64,000 bases of DNA from Bombiscardovia nodaiensis (GCA_033127725.1 AP026798.1:1426001-1490000); one strand, 5' to 3'; positions 34,782 through 43,793 are shown, numbered from the stretch's first letter. Notes: generated from the letters alone by a model not told the origin. Program-made: numbers and translations.

Positions 34782-35735
34782 ATGGCGCAGATTGAAAATA
34801 TCCGCGACTTGGAAATCCTCGCGGCCTTCGCTCAGACCCACTCATTTACTGAGACTGCGTATGAGCTGAACCTCTCTCAGCCCACTATTTCACTGGCCAT
34901 TAAGCGCTTGGAAAAGCAGCTGGGCAAGCCCCTGGTGGAGCGCCGACGCTTCGGAGCGGGCGGTGTGCAACTGACTGAGGCGGGCCTGGTGGCTGTGGCG
35001 CATGTGCAGCAGGTGCTCACCGAACTCGATACCCTGGGCTTGGCTGTTTCCGCAGTGGGCCAGAGCCGGACCAGGCGCATCGGCTTGCCGCCTATTATCT
35101 CCTCTCTTTTAGCCTGGGAGTCGGCGGACAGTAGGCCTCTTTCTCTGGCGGGTTTGACTGGCAGTCTTTCCTTGCAAACTGTGGGCTCGGGTCGTCTGCT
35201 CGACCAGATGCGCCAGCACCAGGTGGATTATGGGGCTGTGGCTGCTGTGGAGGATCAGCTGGCCATTACCGGAGTGGAAACCCGCAAGATGATCACCTAT
35301 CCCTTTGGTCTGGCGGGCAGTCAGAGCCTCATCAGCCGTATCGGTGCCAACACTAGCGGCGGCATAGCGGTAAACGACCTGGCGCACCTGCCTGAGTCGG
35401 TCCGTTTCGTCACGCTCAACCATGAGTTCATCCACGCGCAAGCCTCGGATGCCCTCCTGCGCCAGCATATCCCCGCCTCCCGCATTATCGAAGTAGCCGA
35501 CCTCGACACTCTCAAAGCCATCACCGCGGCTGGCATCGCCCTGAGCTTCATCACTTCAGCTGGCGTGGACGCAGGCGAGGGCATCAGTTTTCTGCCTTTC
35601 ACCGACGCTAAGGCTCCCCAGTTCAACATCTACCTCTTCCACGACCGCGACCGTGCCACCACCCCCGGCGCCGAAGCCGACATCCAGGCCTTCACCCACT
35701 ACGCCAGCCACCAGCTCGCCTCCGCCCGCTTCTAG
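34782..35735 (+). CDS. mleR: LysR-family regulator, probable MleR
   Basis: LysR-type regulator, 317 residues from the ATG at 34782, which has AGGCAGG upstream; an ATG 13 codons earlier lacks a site. The N-terminal helix-turn-helix reads SFTETAYELNLSQPTISLAI (about 22-41). The effector domain follows, with a conserved-looking tail. Position after the malolactic gene and the T-N11-A dyad ahead of it support the role of malate-responsive activator. The effector pocket cannot be judged from sequence alone. Confidence 0.8.
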   Translation: MAQIENIRDLEILAAFAQTHSFTETAYELNLSQPTISLAIKRLEKQLGKPLVERRRFGAGGVQLTEAGLVAVAHVQQVLTELDTLGLAVSAVGQSRTRRIGLPPIISSLLAWESADSRPLSLAGLTGSLSLQTVGSGRLLDQMRQHQVDYGAVAAVEDQLAITGVETRKMITYPFGLAGSQSLISRIGANTSGGIAVNDLAHLPESVRFVTLNHEFIHAQASDALLRQHIPASRIIEVADLDTLKAITAAGIALSFITSAGVDAGEGISFLPFTDAKAPQFNIYLFHDRDRATTPGAEADIQAFTHYASHQLASARF

Positions 35736-35945
35736 GAGCAGGCACTCCCTGTAGGAACCTGCGGCGGTTTGCGAATAGCCCGCCCTCTGCCTAGACTGGG
35801 AATAACAGGCTATTTTTCAGCAAAGCCTGTTACACTGTGCAGTGAGAGGCATGATGCTTTTGCATATGCCCGGCGTGGGGACGCCCAGGTTTTGCAGAAT
35901 CCAGTGAAGGACACATGCCGCCGTTTTTTTCATTGAGGGGTAGAC
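35736..35945 (+). other. Leader region of RCC1 copy 2
   Basis: Contains a 9-bp inverted repeat TAACAGGCT / AGCCTGTTA (35803-35832), a hairpin GGCGT-GGGG-ACGCC (35872-35885), a run of seven Ts (35924-35930) and the GAGGGG ribosome binding site. The GGGGA loop resembles that of the RCC1 copy 1 leader. Confidence 0.45.
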
Positions 35946-38900
35946 ATGCGCCGGATACATACCACAAGCGTTCTGATAGCGCTCGCCTTGGTCATGACCC
36001 TTGGCGTTTCAACAGGGTTTCTCAGCTTCCCCGAGCCTGTCCACGCCGATCAAGGCAATCCAAATTTCTACATTGAGCCGTCGTCGGGCCCGGTCGCCGG
36101 CGGTACACAGGTAATCATCAAACCTTACACAGCCCAAGGAGTGAACTTTGTCCAAGTCGACTCCAAGTGGAAGCACACCTTGGCTTTGGGATCGGATGGC
36201 AAAGCCTACGCATGGGGAGACAACCAATTCGGTGAGCTCGGCGACGGCACCACTGTTCAACGCTTAAAGCCTGTACGCGTATCCACTCCTGCGGGCGTCA
36301 AGTTCGTTAAAGTCCAAGCAGGCGGCGGCGTGGACCAGCTGATGTATAAGGTAGGGTATCAGTCTCTGGCTCTGACTGACAATGGACGAATCTACTCCTG
36401 GGGCCACAATTACAGTGGTGAGCTGGGACTTGGTAACAACATCGACCAGTCCACTCCTCAGCTAGTTCCTATGCCAGCAGGTGTCAATAAATTTACCGAC
36501 ATTTTAACTATATGGGGCGCTAGTTTCGGCCTGGCAGACAATGGCAAAGTCTATGCTTGGGGCGACGGCGGTACCTACTACACCAACGGTCAGCTTGGCC
36601 TGGCCTCTACAGCCCGGGTCAATACTCCAACGGCCATCTTCTCCATCCCCGATACGGTGCGCATTAAGCAAATCAGCGGTTTAGGCCATTTCGTGATGGC
36701 GCTAGGGGACAACGGTACTATTTACACTTGGGGAAACAACGACTACGGGCAACTGGGGCAGGGCCACACTGATGATCGAAACCAGGCCGTAATTGTCCGA
36801 GCACCTGACGGATCTAATTTCACCTCCGTCAGCGCTGGCGGATACAACGCTTATGCCACTACATCGAGTGGTAAAACTTACAATTGGGGCCCTCGAGACA
36901 GAGGCCAGTTCGGCGACGGCACTGGTGACTTTAGCGGCCCTATCGCCACGTATGAACCACGTCCTGTGGAATCAACCATCTCCATGCCGCCAGGCGTATC
37001 TATACGCCAAATCAGCCGTGGCGGTTGGCATACGCTGGTTATCGGCTCCGACAACAAGGCCTACTCCTGGGGCTACAACAAATTCGGCGCTCTGGGCAAT
37101 AACACCTGCGTAGGAACGAGTGGAAACTGCTGGACTATCACGCCAAAGCCCATCTCAGTACCGGATGGCGTTACCTTTACCAGCGTCACAGCGGGCTATT
37201 GGAATTCCTTCGCAATCGGTTCAGACGGCAATTCCTACGGCTGGGGCAGTAACGAGGCAGGCACCGTAGGTAACGGTAGTATCTACGATGTACGAACCCC
37301 GGTGCGCATCGGCGGCAAAATCAACATTACCAACGTGTCGTTCGACGGTCTCGCGCCCACAGCCGGGGTATCGAATGGCGATACCGGTTCGTGGACCGGT
37401 CGCACACCGCCGCACGCCTCCGGTTGGGCCAGCGTGAGAGTGGACTGGACCCTGAATGGCATCTCGCAGCCACCAGAATACTTGCGCTTCCGCTACCTGG
37501 GCGACTTTACTGTCACCTTCAAACCTGGCAATCCTGGCGGCGCAAACTTTAGTCAGGCCGTGCACGAAACCTACTTTGCCCGCTACCCCACCCCTAACCC
37601 TACCTGGCTTGGTCACGCTTTCACCGGCTGGTATTTGAATGGTAAGCTCTACGATTTCGGCACGCCTGTCACCAGTAATATTACGCTGACTGGCGGCTGG
37701 GCCCTGTTCTCCATGACCCCTACAAGTGGGCCAGTTTCAGGAGGAACGGACGTCATCATTACGCCTCCGCCAGGCTTGCGGTTCACTCAAGTTGCTGCCG
37801 GTGTAACCTCCGGCTTGGCCATTGGCAACGACGGGAAAACATACGCATGGGGCGTGTCCAAAGATACCGGCTGGTGGCATGAAGCCTATTATGACTCCAT
37901 CACCAATGTTCACGCCTCACCTGCTTTGGTGCAAGTGAACTCTCCGGTTCAACTGGTTCGCGTGAGCGCAGGACTCTACCATTCCCTAGGCCTGGGAGTG
38001 GATGGACGAGTGTACGCCTGGGGGTCAAACCGTTGGGGACAGCTCGGCACGGCAACCAATAGCGGCACCGCTGTCGACACGCCCAACCCAGTGGCGGTAC
38101 CCCTGCCAGCCGGAAAGCGTTTTACTGCCGTCAGTGCAGGAGCCCTGCACTCTCTGGCCCTCGCCGACGACGGCACGGTTTATTCCTGGGGCACCAACTA
38201 TAAGGGAGCCCTGGGCAACGGCGCGCAAGACACAGATCCCCACGCCTGGGGAGTCCACCCGACTCCCACGCCAGTGAGCACGAGTGTCCGTTTCCAAGCC
38301 ATTTCAGCAGGAAAACTTTACTCGCTGGCCCTGTCAGACAATGGCACGCTCTACGGCTGGGGCGACAACGATTCCGGCCAACTGGGCACGCCCGCAGGCA
38401 GCGACCCGACCACACCCACCGCTTCAAGCTCTACCGTGAGATTCACTTCCATCGCCGCTGGTCAGGACCACTCCATGGGGCTCACCGCCGACGGCACGGC
38501 CTACGGTTGGGGTAACAATGGCAACGGACAGATTGGCACGGGTTCGGCTAGCCCGACCAGTATTACCACGCCTACCGCCGTGAACACGAGCATGAAGTTC
38601 AAATCCATCAGCCCCGGCGGCTACTCCACACTCGCCGTGGCCGCAGATGGTACCGCTTACTCCTGGGGAGCCAACAATGACGGCCAACTGGGCATCGGCG
38701 CTCTCGACAGCAACCCCCATCTGACACCCACAGCCGTCAGCTCCAGCCGCAAGTTCTCCGCCGTAGCGGGCAACGACGAATTCGAGCCCTACTATGGCGG
38801 CAACGCTTTCGGCCTGGGTTTGAGCGAGGAGGGAGACCTCTTCGCCTGGGGTTCAGCCTGGGACTGGTGGATTTACGAGCAGAGTACGCCCACCCTACTC

Positions 38901-39290
38901 GAGGTGCCCAAGCCCCAGCTGACCAGCGTCAAATTCGGCACAGCCCCCAACAGCGCGCTCGGCATCAACCTGCACTTTAACGATTCTGGCCCGAATCCAG
39001 ACTTCAAATGGCATGTCACCACCCCACCCCATCAGCCTGACGAACTGGTGGACGTGACTATTGAATGGACGCTAGCGGGAGTCCAGCAAAACCCAGTGCA
39101 CTTTAACTTCCTCTACTACGCGCTCCTCAACATGCCCAAGGCTGGCGCTCTCCCCCTACAGCGGGTCAATGGAAGTCTCTTGCTGTCTCTGGCAGCTACC
39201 GCATCTGCCCTATATGCCGCCTACCAGCTTGCTCAGCGGCGCAAGCGCACCCGTCGGCTCATCGGTCAACAGGCAGCAGATAGCAGATAG
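35946..39290 (+). CDS. RCC1-repeat surface protein with sortase-like tail (copy 2)
   Basis: Secreted, probably wall-anchored paralogue of the protein at 26439, 1114 residues. The signal peptide ends near VHA-DQ (about residue 35). Same order: TIG-like start (EPSSGPVAGGTQVII), RCC1 block, B-repeat (about 530-590, GHAFTGWYLNGK), a second TIG-like start (TSGPVSGGTDVII), second RCC1 block, and a tail with MPKAG (1063-1067), hydrophobic stretch and RRKRTRR. Both copies share AGA-[IL]-PLQR directly after the sorting motif. The signal-peptide codons have no poly-G run, unlike copy 1. GAGGGG precedes the ATG. Ligand and role are unknown; adhesion to host or plant material is a guess. Confidence 0.86.
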   Translation: MRRIHTTSVLIALALVMTLGVSTGFLSFPEPVHADQGNPNFYIEPSSGPVAGGTQVIIKPYTAQGVNFVQVDSKWKHTLALGSDGKAYAWGDNQFGELGDGTTVQRLKPVRVSTPAGVKFVKVQAGGGVDQLMYKVGYQSLALTDNGRIYSWGHNYSGELGLGNNIDQSTPQLVPMPAGVNKFTDILTIWGASFGLADNGKVYAWGDGGTYYTNGQLGLASTARVNTPTAIFSIPDTVRIKQISGLGHFVMALGDNGTIYTWGNNDYGQLGQGHTDDRNQAVIVRAPDGSNFTSVSAGGYNAYATTSSGKTYNWGPRDRGQFGDGTGDFSGPIATYEPRPVESTISMPPGVSIRQISRGGWHTLVIGSDNKAYSWGYNKFGALGNNTCVGTSGNCWTITPKPISVPDGVTFTSVTAGYWNSFAIGSDGNSYGWGSNEAGTVGNGSIYDVRTPVRIGGKINITNVSFDGLAPTAGVSNGDTGSWTGRTPPHASGWASVRVDWTLNGISQPPEYLRFRYLGDFTVTFKPGNPGGANFSQAVHETYFARYPTPNPTWLGHAFTGWYLNGKLYDFGTPVTSNITLTGGWALFSMTPTSGPVSGGTDVIITPPPGLRFTQVAAGVTSGLAIGNDGKTYAWGVSKDTGWWHEAYYDSITNVHASPALVQVNSPVQLVRVSAGLYHSLGLGVDGRVYAWGSNRWGQLGTATNSGTAVDTPNPVAVPLPAGKRFTAVSAGALHSLALADDGTVYSWGTNYKGALGNGAQDTDPHAWGVHPTPTPVSTSVRFQAISAGKLYSLALSDNGTLYGWGDNDSGQLGTPAGSDPTTPTASSSTVRFTSIAAGQDHSMGLTADGTAYGWGNNGNGQIGTGSASPTSITTPTAVNTSMKFKSISPGGYSTLAVAADGTAYSWGANNDGQLGIGALDSNPHLTPTAVSSSRKFSAVAGNDEFEPYYGGNAFGLGLSEEGDLFAWGSAWDWWIYEQSTPTLLEVPKPQLTSVKFGTAPNSALGINLHFNDSGPNPDFKWHVTTPPHQPDELVDVTIEWTLAGVQQNPVHFNFLYYALLNMPKAGALPLQRVNGSLLLSLAATASALYAAYQLAQRRKRTRRLIGQQAADSR

Positions 39291-39309
39291 CAGGAGTTTC
39301 TAAGCTGAA

Positions 39310-39362
39310 AAGCCGGAGGGGTTCGCCATACTACTATGGTTTTCCACCCCTCCGGCTTCACT
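39310..39362. terminator. Bidirectional terminator between RCC1 copy 2 and the MFS gene
   Basis: 12-bp stem AAGCCGGAGGGG / CCCCTCCGGCTT with a 25-base loop between convergent genes; a short T-rich stretch follows on both sides. Confidence 0.7.
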
Positions 39363-39382
39363 GTTTCGCTACTTCACTAGCT

Positions 39383-40762
39383 TCACTCCCCTACTGCCGC
39401 ATGGGTTCCTGCCTCAACTTCGCTCGTTTTGGCAGCTTCGGCGCTCTTGAGCTGGGCCGGGGTGAGCTTGTCGTGCTTCATCTCGGAGAAGAAGTAGACG
39501 GCTACGAGCGCAAACTCAACGGTCGGCAGAATGAAGGAGAACTGCATGTTGGTGGCATCCGAAAGCAGACCCTGCACGGCCGGCAGGATAGCGCCGCCGA
39601 CAATGGCCATCACGACGAAGGCTCCCGCGGTCTCGGTGTACCGGCGGTCCTCCACGGTCTCCAGGGTGCGGGAGTAGATGGTCGGCCAGGAGGGTCCCAT
39701 GAAGAAGCTCGCTCCCACAGCCAGCCAAATAGCCAGAATACTGTGAATCAGCGTAGTGCCCAGCAGGAGCACCGTGCCGATGCAGATGTAGACAGCGAGC
39801 ACGCGAGTCTCCCGGAAGCGGGTGAGTAGGTAGCTGCCCACGATGCGCCCCACGAAGAAGCAGACGTAGCTGTAGAGCATGAAATTGGCCGCATATCGGT
39901 CGCTAAAGTGCGGGAACAGCTCCAGAGCCAGGCGGATAGTGAAGGACCAGATACCGATCTGCACACCAATGTAAAGGAACTGGGCCAAGACGCCGCGCTG
40001 GAAACGGCTGTTCTTCGCCAGGTAGCGTAAGGTCTCCCCCATCGATGCCGAAGCCACCTGCCCGCTCTTGGTCTTGGGGCGGCCGGAGGGGAACTTGGTG
40101 AAGGCGAAGACCACCAGCAGCACCAGCAGGATCATCAGCAGATACTTGTAGGGCTCCAAGGTTCGCGCCAGCTGCTCCTCGCCGAATTTCGTGGCTTCGG
40201 CCTTGGAGAGCTTGCTCATTTCGGCTTTGAGATTAGAATCTTGGAAGACCAGGTACTTGCCCAGCAGAATGCCGATAATATTGCCCAGAGCGTTCATAGT
40301 CTGCGAAATATTGATGCGCAGGGTGCCCATACGCTTGGGGCCCAGCAGGGTGGCATAAGTGTCGCCGGAAGTCTCCAGGAAACTCAGGCCGATGGCCTCA
40401 ACAAAGATGGCGAAGAGGAAGATTTCGTAGGTGGCCACGCGCGAGGCGGGGAAGAACATGAAGCAGCCCAGGGCAAAGAAGGCCAGGCCCGCCACGATGC
40501 CCATCTTGTAGGACGTTTTCTTGATAAAGAGGGCGGCGGGGACGGCGATAATGAAGTAGCCGCCGAAGAAGGCGCTCTGCACGAAAGCGGTGGCGAAATC
40601 GCTTAAGTCGAACACGGTTTTGAACTGGGTAATGAGAATGTCGTTCAAACTTGAGCCGATGGCCCAGAGCGTGAAGAGGAGGGTGACGAGCACGAATTGG
40701 AAGATGGGAGTTTTGCTCACATATCCGTCCGGGGTCTCAACCCATTTGTTTGCCTTTTGCAT
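39383..40762 (-). CDS. MFS sugar transporter, FucP-like
   Basis: Major facilitator of the fucose:H+ symporter group, 459 residues with about 12 membrane segments. Typical stretches are FTLWAIGSSLNDILITQFK near the N-terminus and FLETSGDTYATLLGPK (about 130-145), with SFFMGPSWPTIYSRTLE in the second half. The ATG at 40762 has GGAGG 6 bases upstream. It stands alone, with no fucose enzymes beside it, so the substrate (fucose, glucose, galactose or other hexose) is open. Confidence 0.82.
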   Translation of the reverse strand: MQKANKWVETPDGYVSKTPIFQFVLVTLLFTLWAIGSSLNDILITQFKTVFDLSDFATAFVQSAFFGGYFIIAVPAALFIKKTSYKMGIVAGLAFFALGCFMFFPASRVATYEIFLFAIFVEAIGLSFLETSGDTYATLLGPKRMGTLRINISQTMNALGNIIGILLGKYLVFQDSNLKAEMSKLSKAEATKFGEEQLARTLEPYKYLLMILLVLLVVFAFTKFPSGRPKTKSGQVASASMGETLRYLAKNSRFQRGVLAQFLYIGVQIGIWSFTIRLALELFPHFSDRYAANFMLYSYVCFFVGRIVGSYLLTRFRETRVLAVYICIGTVLLLGTTLIHSILAIWLAVGASFFMGPSWPTIYSRTLETVEDRRYTETAGAFVVMAIVGGAILPAVQGLLSDATNMQFSFILPTVEFALVAVYFFSEMKHDKLTPAQLKSAEAAKTSEVEAGTHAAVGE

Positions 40763-41390
40763 GTGGTCCTCCACGGGGAAAATTATTGCGTTGGGTGCTT
40801 AACTCATCCACCGTCATATGCTTTTGCGCACAATAGCCTAGAGCGAATACCGCCACTCACATTGCACTGAGTGAACCAAGGCAAAACTTGGCTTCCTGAG
40901 AGCTTGCGCACCAGCTGCCGCCAGTAGATTCGTCAAACATCGGTTGTCGAAATATTCAAAGGAATTCACTGATTGAAGCAGCACTGAGCTAGACGCATCA
41001 TAGCCGTCCGCCGGGGTACTTCTGGGTACTTCACTGCAATAATCAGCACTCACCTCAGCCGCAAATCTGTGCCCTCTACCGCGCCCACCTATAGAGCACG
41101 GCCTCCAGACCCGCAGCCACCTTCGAATACACTTCGGGTGTACGAACAGCCTTTCTTTTCCAGTAGGTTCATTGCCATATCAAGAACCTGTTGCGATACA
41201 AAATAATAAGCTAATTGATTCGCCCCCAGATTGCAAATCCAATCCCCCAACTGTGCGGAATTTAACGGTTTGAGTGCTCCTATTCTGCGCCAATTACTTC
41301 CTTACCCCAGTATTAACTCTTCTCAAGCTCAAAGAATTCGCTTCTGTCAAAGAATAGACATACATACACGGCAAAACAGACACTGAGAAC
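40763..41390. other. Long gap between the MFS gene and ssrA
   Basis: No complete gene. On the minus strand 41303-41089 is an open frame without a start that reads protein-like at first (for example LGANQLAYYFVSQQVLDMAM), so a decayed gene end is possible but weak. A hairpin-like CTTCGAATACAC / GTGTACGAA is at about 41131-41146. Nothing else is recognised. Confidence 0.35.
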
Positions 41391-41423
41391 AAAAAAAGCG
41401 CCACCCCGTTAGGAGTGGCGCTT
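41391..41423 (-). terminator. ssrA terminator
   Basis: Minus strand stem AAGCGCCAC / GTGGCGCTT followed by a run of Ts (seen as AAAAAAA at 41391-41397 on the plus strand). It follows the tmRNA 3' end directly. Confidence 0.88.
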
Positions 41424-41429
41424 ATGTAT

Positions 41430-41828
41430 TGGTGGAGCTGAGGGGAATTGAACCCCTGTCCGGTGACCGTACTCCCAGTCTTCTACGTGCGTAGTCTGCT
41501 GGCCGTATGGCTATTTTTCTGCCCCCGCCTATGTCGCAGACAACGGGCGGCTGGCATATTCACAGTTAAAGTCCCTGAGCTGCCCTGTGACGCAGCAACT
41601 CAAGCAAGCCTTCTAAATGACGTTCAGCTTCTCCCCGAAGACGAAGGAGAGTGAGCGGAGCCGTAGCTCGCTGTTTAATCCTGGCTTATAGCTCAGGCAG
41701 CGAGAGCGAACTCAGTGCGATTAGATTTAGCACTTAATTTTTTGCGAGAGGACGTTAACGAGCGGACCCTCGCGTTCTCGGCACGCTTCCCTGCGACGAA
41801 CAGATCACCGTCGAAACCGATCAGCCCC
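41430..41828 (-). ncRNA. ssrA: tmRNA
   Basis: Transfer-messenger RNA that frees stalled ribosomes and tags the nascent protein for degradation, about 399 nt. The 5' end reads GGGGCTGATCGGTTTCGACG and the 3' end is a tRNA-like arm ending in CAGCTCCACCA with a T-loop GGTTCAATTCC. The tag frame (41731-41693) encodes AKSNRTEFALAA and then a stop, ending in the expected ALAA. The tag is of bifidobacterial type. A terminator follows at once. Confidence 0.95.
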
Positions 41829-41917
41829 AATATTGAATTATCAAACCCGGCGTTTCCGCCGAACATCTCACTATACCCTACATCCGCGACCAAGTAAATA
41901 TTCCCGCTGTAGTCAAA

Positions 41918-42406
41918 TCAAGCAGGCCAAGCCTCGCCCGTAATTTCGTGGATATACAGAGGATGGTGCGGACTGCCATCTGCGTTCTTGCACAGGCAGT
42001 ACAAGTCGTCGCCTAGCAGCGGGAGCACTTCTCGAACCCTCTCTTCTGTAGCGTTCTTACCCCAGGCGACCACTATCTTGCTGCAACGGCTTTTTAACCC
42101 TTCCACGAACGCATCATTTTCTGGGCCCACCGGGTCCTCAACAGTCCACAGATCGCTGGGCTCGGGGCTCCTGTAAGCGTACAAATTAACTACCACAATG
42201 CCGCCAAATCCCTGATCTTTGGCGTACTGCTTGCACCTGCGTATGGTCGGATCATCCTCGTGCGCATCGGCAGTTGAAGGATTAAGCATCACGAAGCCCA
42301 TGCTGGGTTGAGCATCGTCCCAAACGCGCGTCAACTCATACCGGTACAGCCTGTCGTCACTGAATATAGCGGTTGACGTCTGGGTCCTGGCTTCGCAAAT
42401 AACCAT
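41918..42406 (-). CDS. DUF1643 family protein
   Basis: Protein of 162 residues in the DUF1643 family, function unknown. The family marks are visible: YELTRVWDD, GFVMLNPSTADAHEDDPTIRR (in part 36-56), VVVNLYAYRSPEPSDL, DPVGPEND and VVAWG. No ribosome binding site is present; TAGACT lies exactly 6 bases before the ATG, so the message is probably leaderless. The gene stands alone between ssrA and a divergent GrpB-family gene. Confidence 0.85.
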   Translation of the reverse strand: MVICEARTQTSTAIFSDDRLYRYELTRVWDDAQPSMGFVMLNPSTADAHEDDPTIRRCKQYAKDQGFGGIVVVNLYAYRSPEPSDLWTVEDPVGPENDAFVEGLKSRCSKIVVAWGKNATEERVREVLPLLGDDLYCLCKNADGSPHHPLYIHEITGEAWPA

Positions 42407-42530
42407 ACAGACAGTCTACCGCAGCTCAATGCCAACCGACCTCCCTCCTGCGTATACAACAATTTCATACATAACTTGGTATATTGGGCACATATTCAGC
42501 GGGCGGCAAGTAACCTTTGGAAGTGGGCAA

Positions 42531-43073
42531 ATGCGCACGAAACATGTGGAAGTGGTTGAGCACGACGAGGGCTGGCACGACCAGTTTCGGCGGCTGCAGC
42601 AACGACTAACCCAGGGCTTGGAAGAAGCCGGGATGGGCGGCGCGCTGGTGGGCATAGAGCATGTGGGGTCTACGGCCGTCTGCGGACTGTGGGCCAAGCC
42701 GATTCTGGACATCGACCTGGTCTATCGCGAGCGCTCGGATCTGACGGGGATAGCGCGCGCTCTGGCCAAGTTGGGTTATACAGACGAGGGCAATCTGGGA
42801 ATACCGGGGCGCGAGGCATTTGCCTATGACGAACTACCGGGGCTCATGACCCACCATCTTTACGCTTGCCCGCAAGATTCAGCCGAGCTCAAGCGCCATA
42901 TCACCTTCAGAGATTACTTACGATCACACCCGCAAGCCGTAAAAGAGTATTCGCAGGCCAAGCGCGAGGCGGCACAGCGCTTTCCTGACGATATTGACAA
43001 CTATATTGCATACAAGTCGCCGGTGATTGAAAAATTGTATCGCTCGTGCGGATTACTTGGCGAAGGCGAATAA
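42531..43073 (+). CDS. GrpB family protein (UPF0157, nucleotidyltransferase fold)
   Basis: GrpB/UPF0157 protein, 180 residues. Family marks: GIEHVGSTAVCGLWAKPILDIDL (in part 50-68), HHLYACPQDSAELKRHITFRD and YIAYKSPVIEKL. The fold is related to nucleotidyltransferases, and the GST / D-x-D pair is present; a substrate is not known. The ATG at 42531 has GGAAG about 10 bases upstream; an ATG 34 codons earlier is unsupported. Confidence 0.85.
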   Translation: MRTKHVEVVEHDEGWHDQFRRLQQRLTQGLEEAGMGGALVGIEHVGSTAVCGLWAKPILDIDLVYRERSDLTGIARALAKLGYTDEGNLGIPGREAFAYDELPGLMTHHLYACPQDSAELKRHITFRDYLRSHPQAVKEYSQAKREAAQRFPDDIDNYIAYKSPVIEKLYRSCGLLGEGE

Positions 43074-43181
43074 CCCTGCTGGATTGAGCGACCGCTTTCT
43101 AAAGCAGGAATGCAGCATGCAACTATCCACCCCCCCCAAGTTCGGTGCCAGAAAATGCTGAGCCGCCAACATTTCGCAATC

Positions 43182-43242
43182 ACACGCTCACACCTTCACA
43201 CCTTCACACCTTCACACGTTCGCACGTTCGCACGTTCGCACG
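43182..43242 (+). repeat. Octamer tandem repeat upstream of dtd
   Basis: Seven full 8-base units: ACACGCTC, ACACCTTC three times, ACACGTTC, GCACGTTC twice, then a partial unit. A run of eight Cs lies just before it (43130-43137). It is intergenic, 54 bases upstream of the dtd -10 candidate. Confidence 0.9.
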
Positions 43243-43307
43243 CACCTCCGAGCATCAACCCGTCTGCTAGCAACTCGGATCGCTGCTCCTTCGCTTAGAC
43301 TAGAGGC

Positions 43308-43793
43308 ATGAAGATTATGGTGCAGCGGGTTAGTGCCGCTAGTGTTGATGTGGTGGATGAGCGCAGCGGCGAGGTGGATAGGAGTTTTGCTGAGCAGAGC
43401 ATTGGGGCTGGGCTCGTGCTGCTGGTTGGGGTTGCTGACTCGGATGGGGCTCAAGAAGTGGCGTATGCGGCCCGCAAAATCGCTGGTATGCGCATTTTTG
43501 AAGATGAGAGCGGCAAGATGAACCGCTCAGTTGTAGATACCGGCGGGGATATTCTCTCGATTTCTCAGTTTACGCTCTTTGCGGATTGCAAGCACGGCAA
43601 CCGACCCTCTTTTGTGAGCGCAGGCAAACCGGAGCACGCGAAGGCCATCTGGGAGGAGCTCAACCAAGCGCTTGCAGACCAAGGTCTCACGGTGAAAACT
43701 GGGCGTTTTGGCGCACACATGCGGGTCTCCCTCACCAATGATGGGCCGGTCACTATCCCCCTCGACACCGACCAACTCATGAGCAAGAGGTAG
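43308..43793 (+). CDS. dtd: D-aminoacyl-tRNA deacylase
   Basis: Removes D-amino acids from tRNA to protect translation; cytoplasmic homodimer. The 161 residues have the family signatures SQFTLFADCKHGNRPSF (about 83-99) and the cross-subunit Gly-Pro near MRVSLTNDGPVTI. TAGACT lies 6 bases before the ATG (43296-43301), and GAGG overlaps the same stretch, so the start could be leaderless or SD-led. It is convergent with ftsQ at the end of the cell wall cluster. Confidence 0.95.
   Translation: MKIMVQRVSAASVDVVDERSGEVDRSFAEQSIGAGLVLLVGVADSDGAQEVAYAARKIAGMRIFEDESGKMNRSVVDTGGDILSISQFTLFADCKHGNRPSFVSAGKPEHAKAIWEELNQALADQGLTVKTGRFGAHMRVSLTNDGPVTIPLDTDQLMSKR

Noticed and set aside
40838..41053. 71-codon minus-strand frame upstream of the MFS gene
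   Set aside because: No ribosome binding site and no recognisable protein features.
41131..41160. Terminator in the gap before ssrA
   Set aside because: The arms around CTTCGG pair only with a two-base slip and no gene ends there.
43180..43245. CRISPR-like array upstream of dtd
   Set aside because: Units are only 8 bases and have no spacers; it is a microsatellite.
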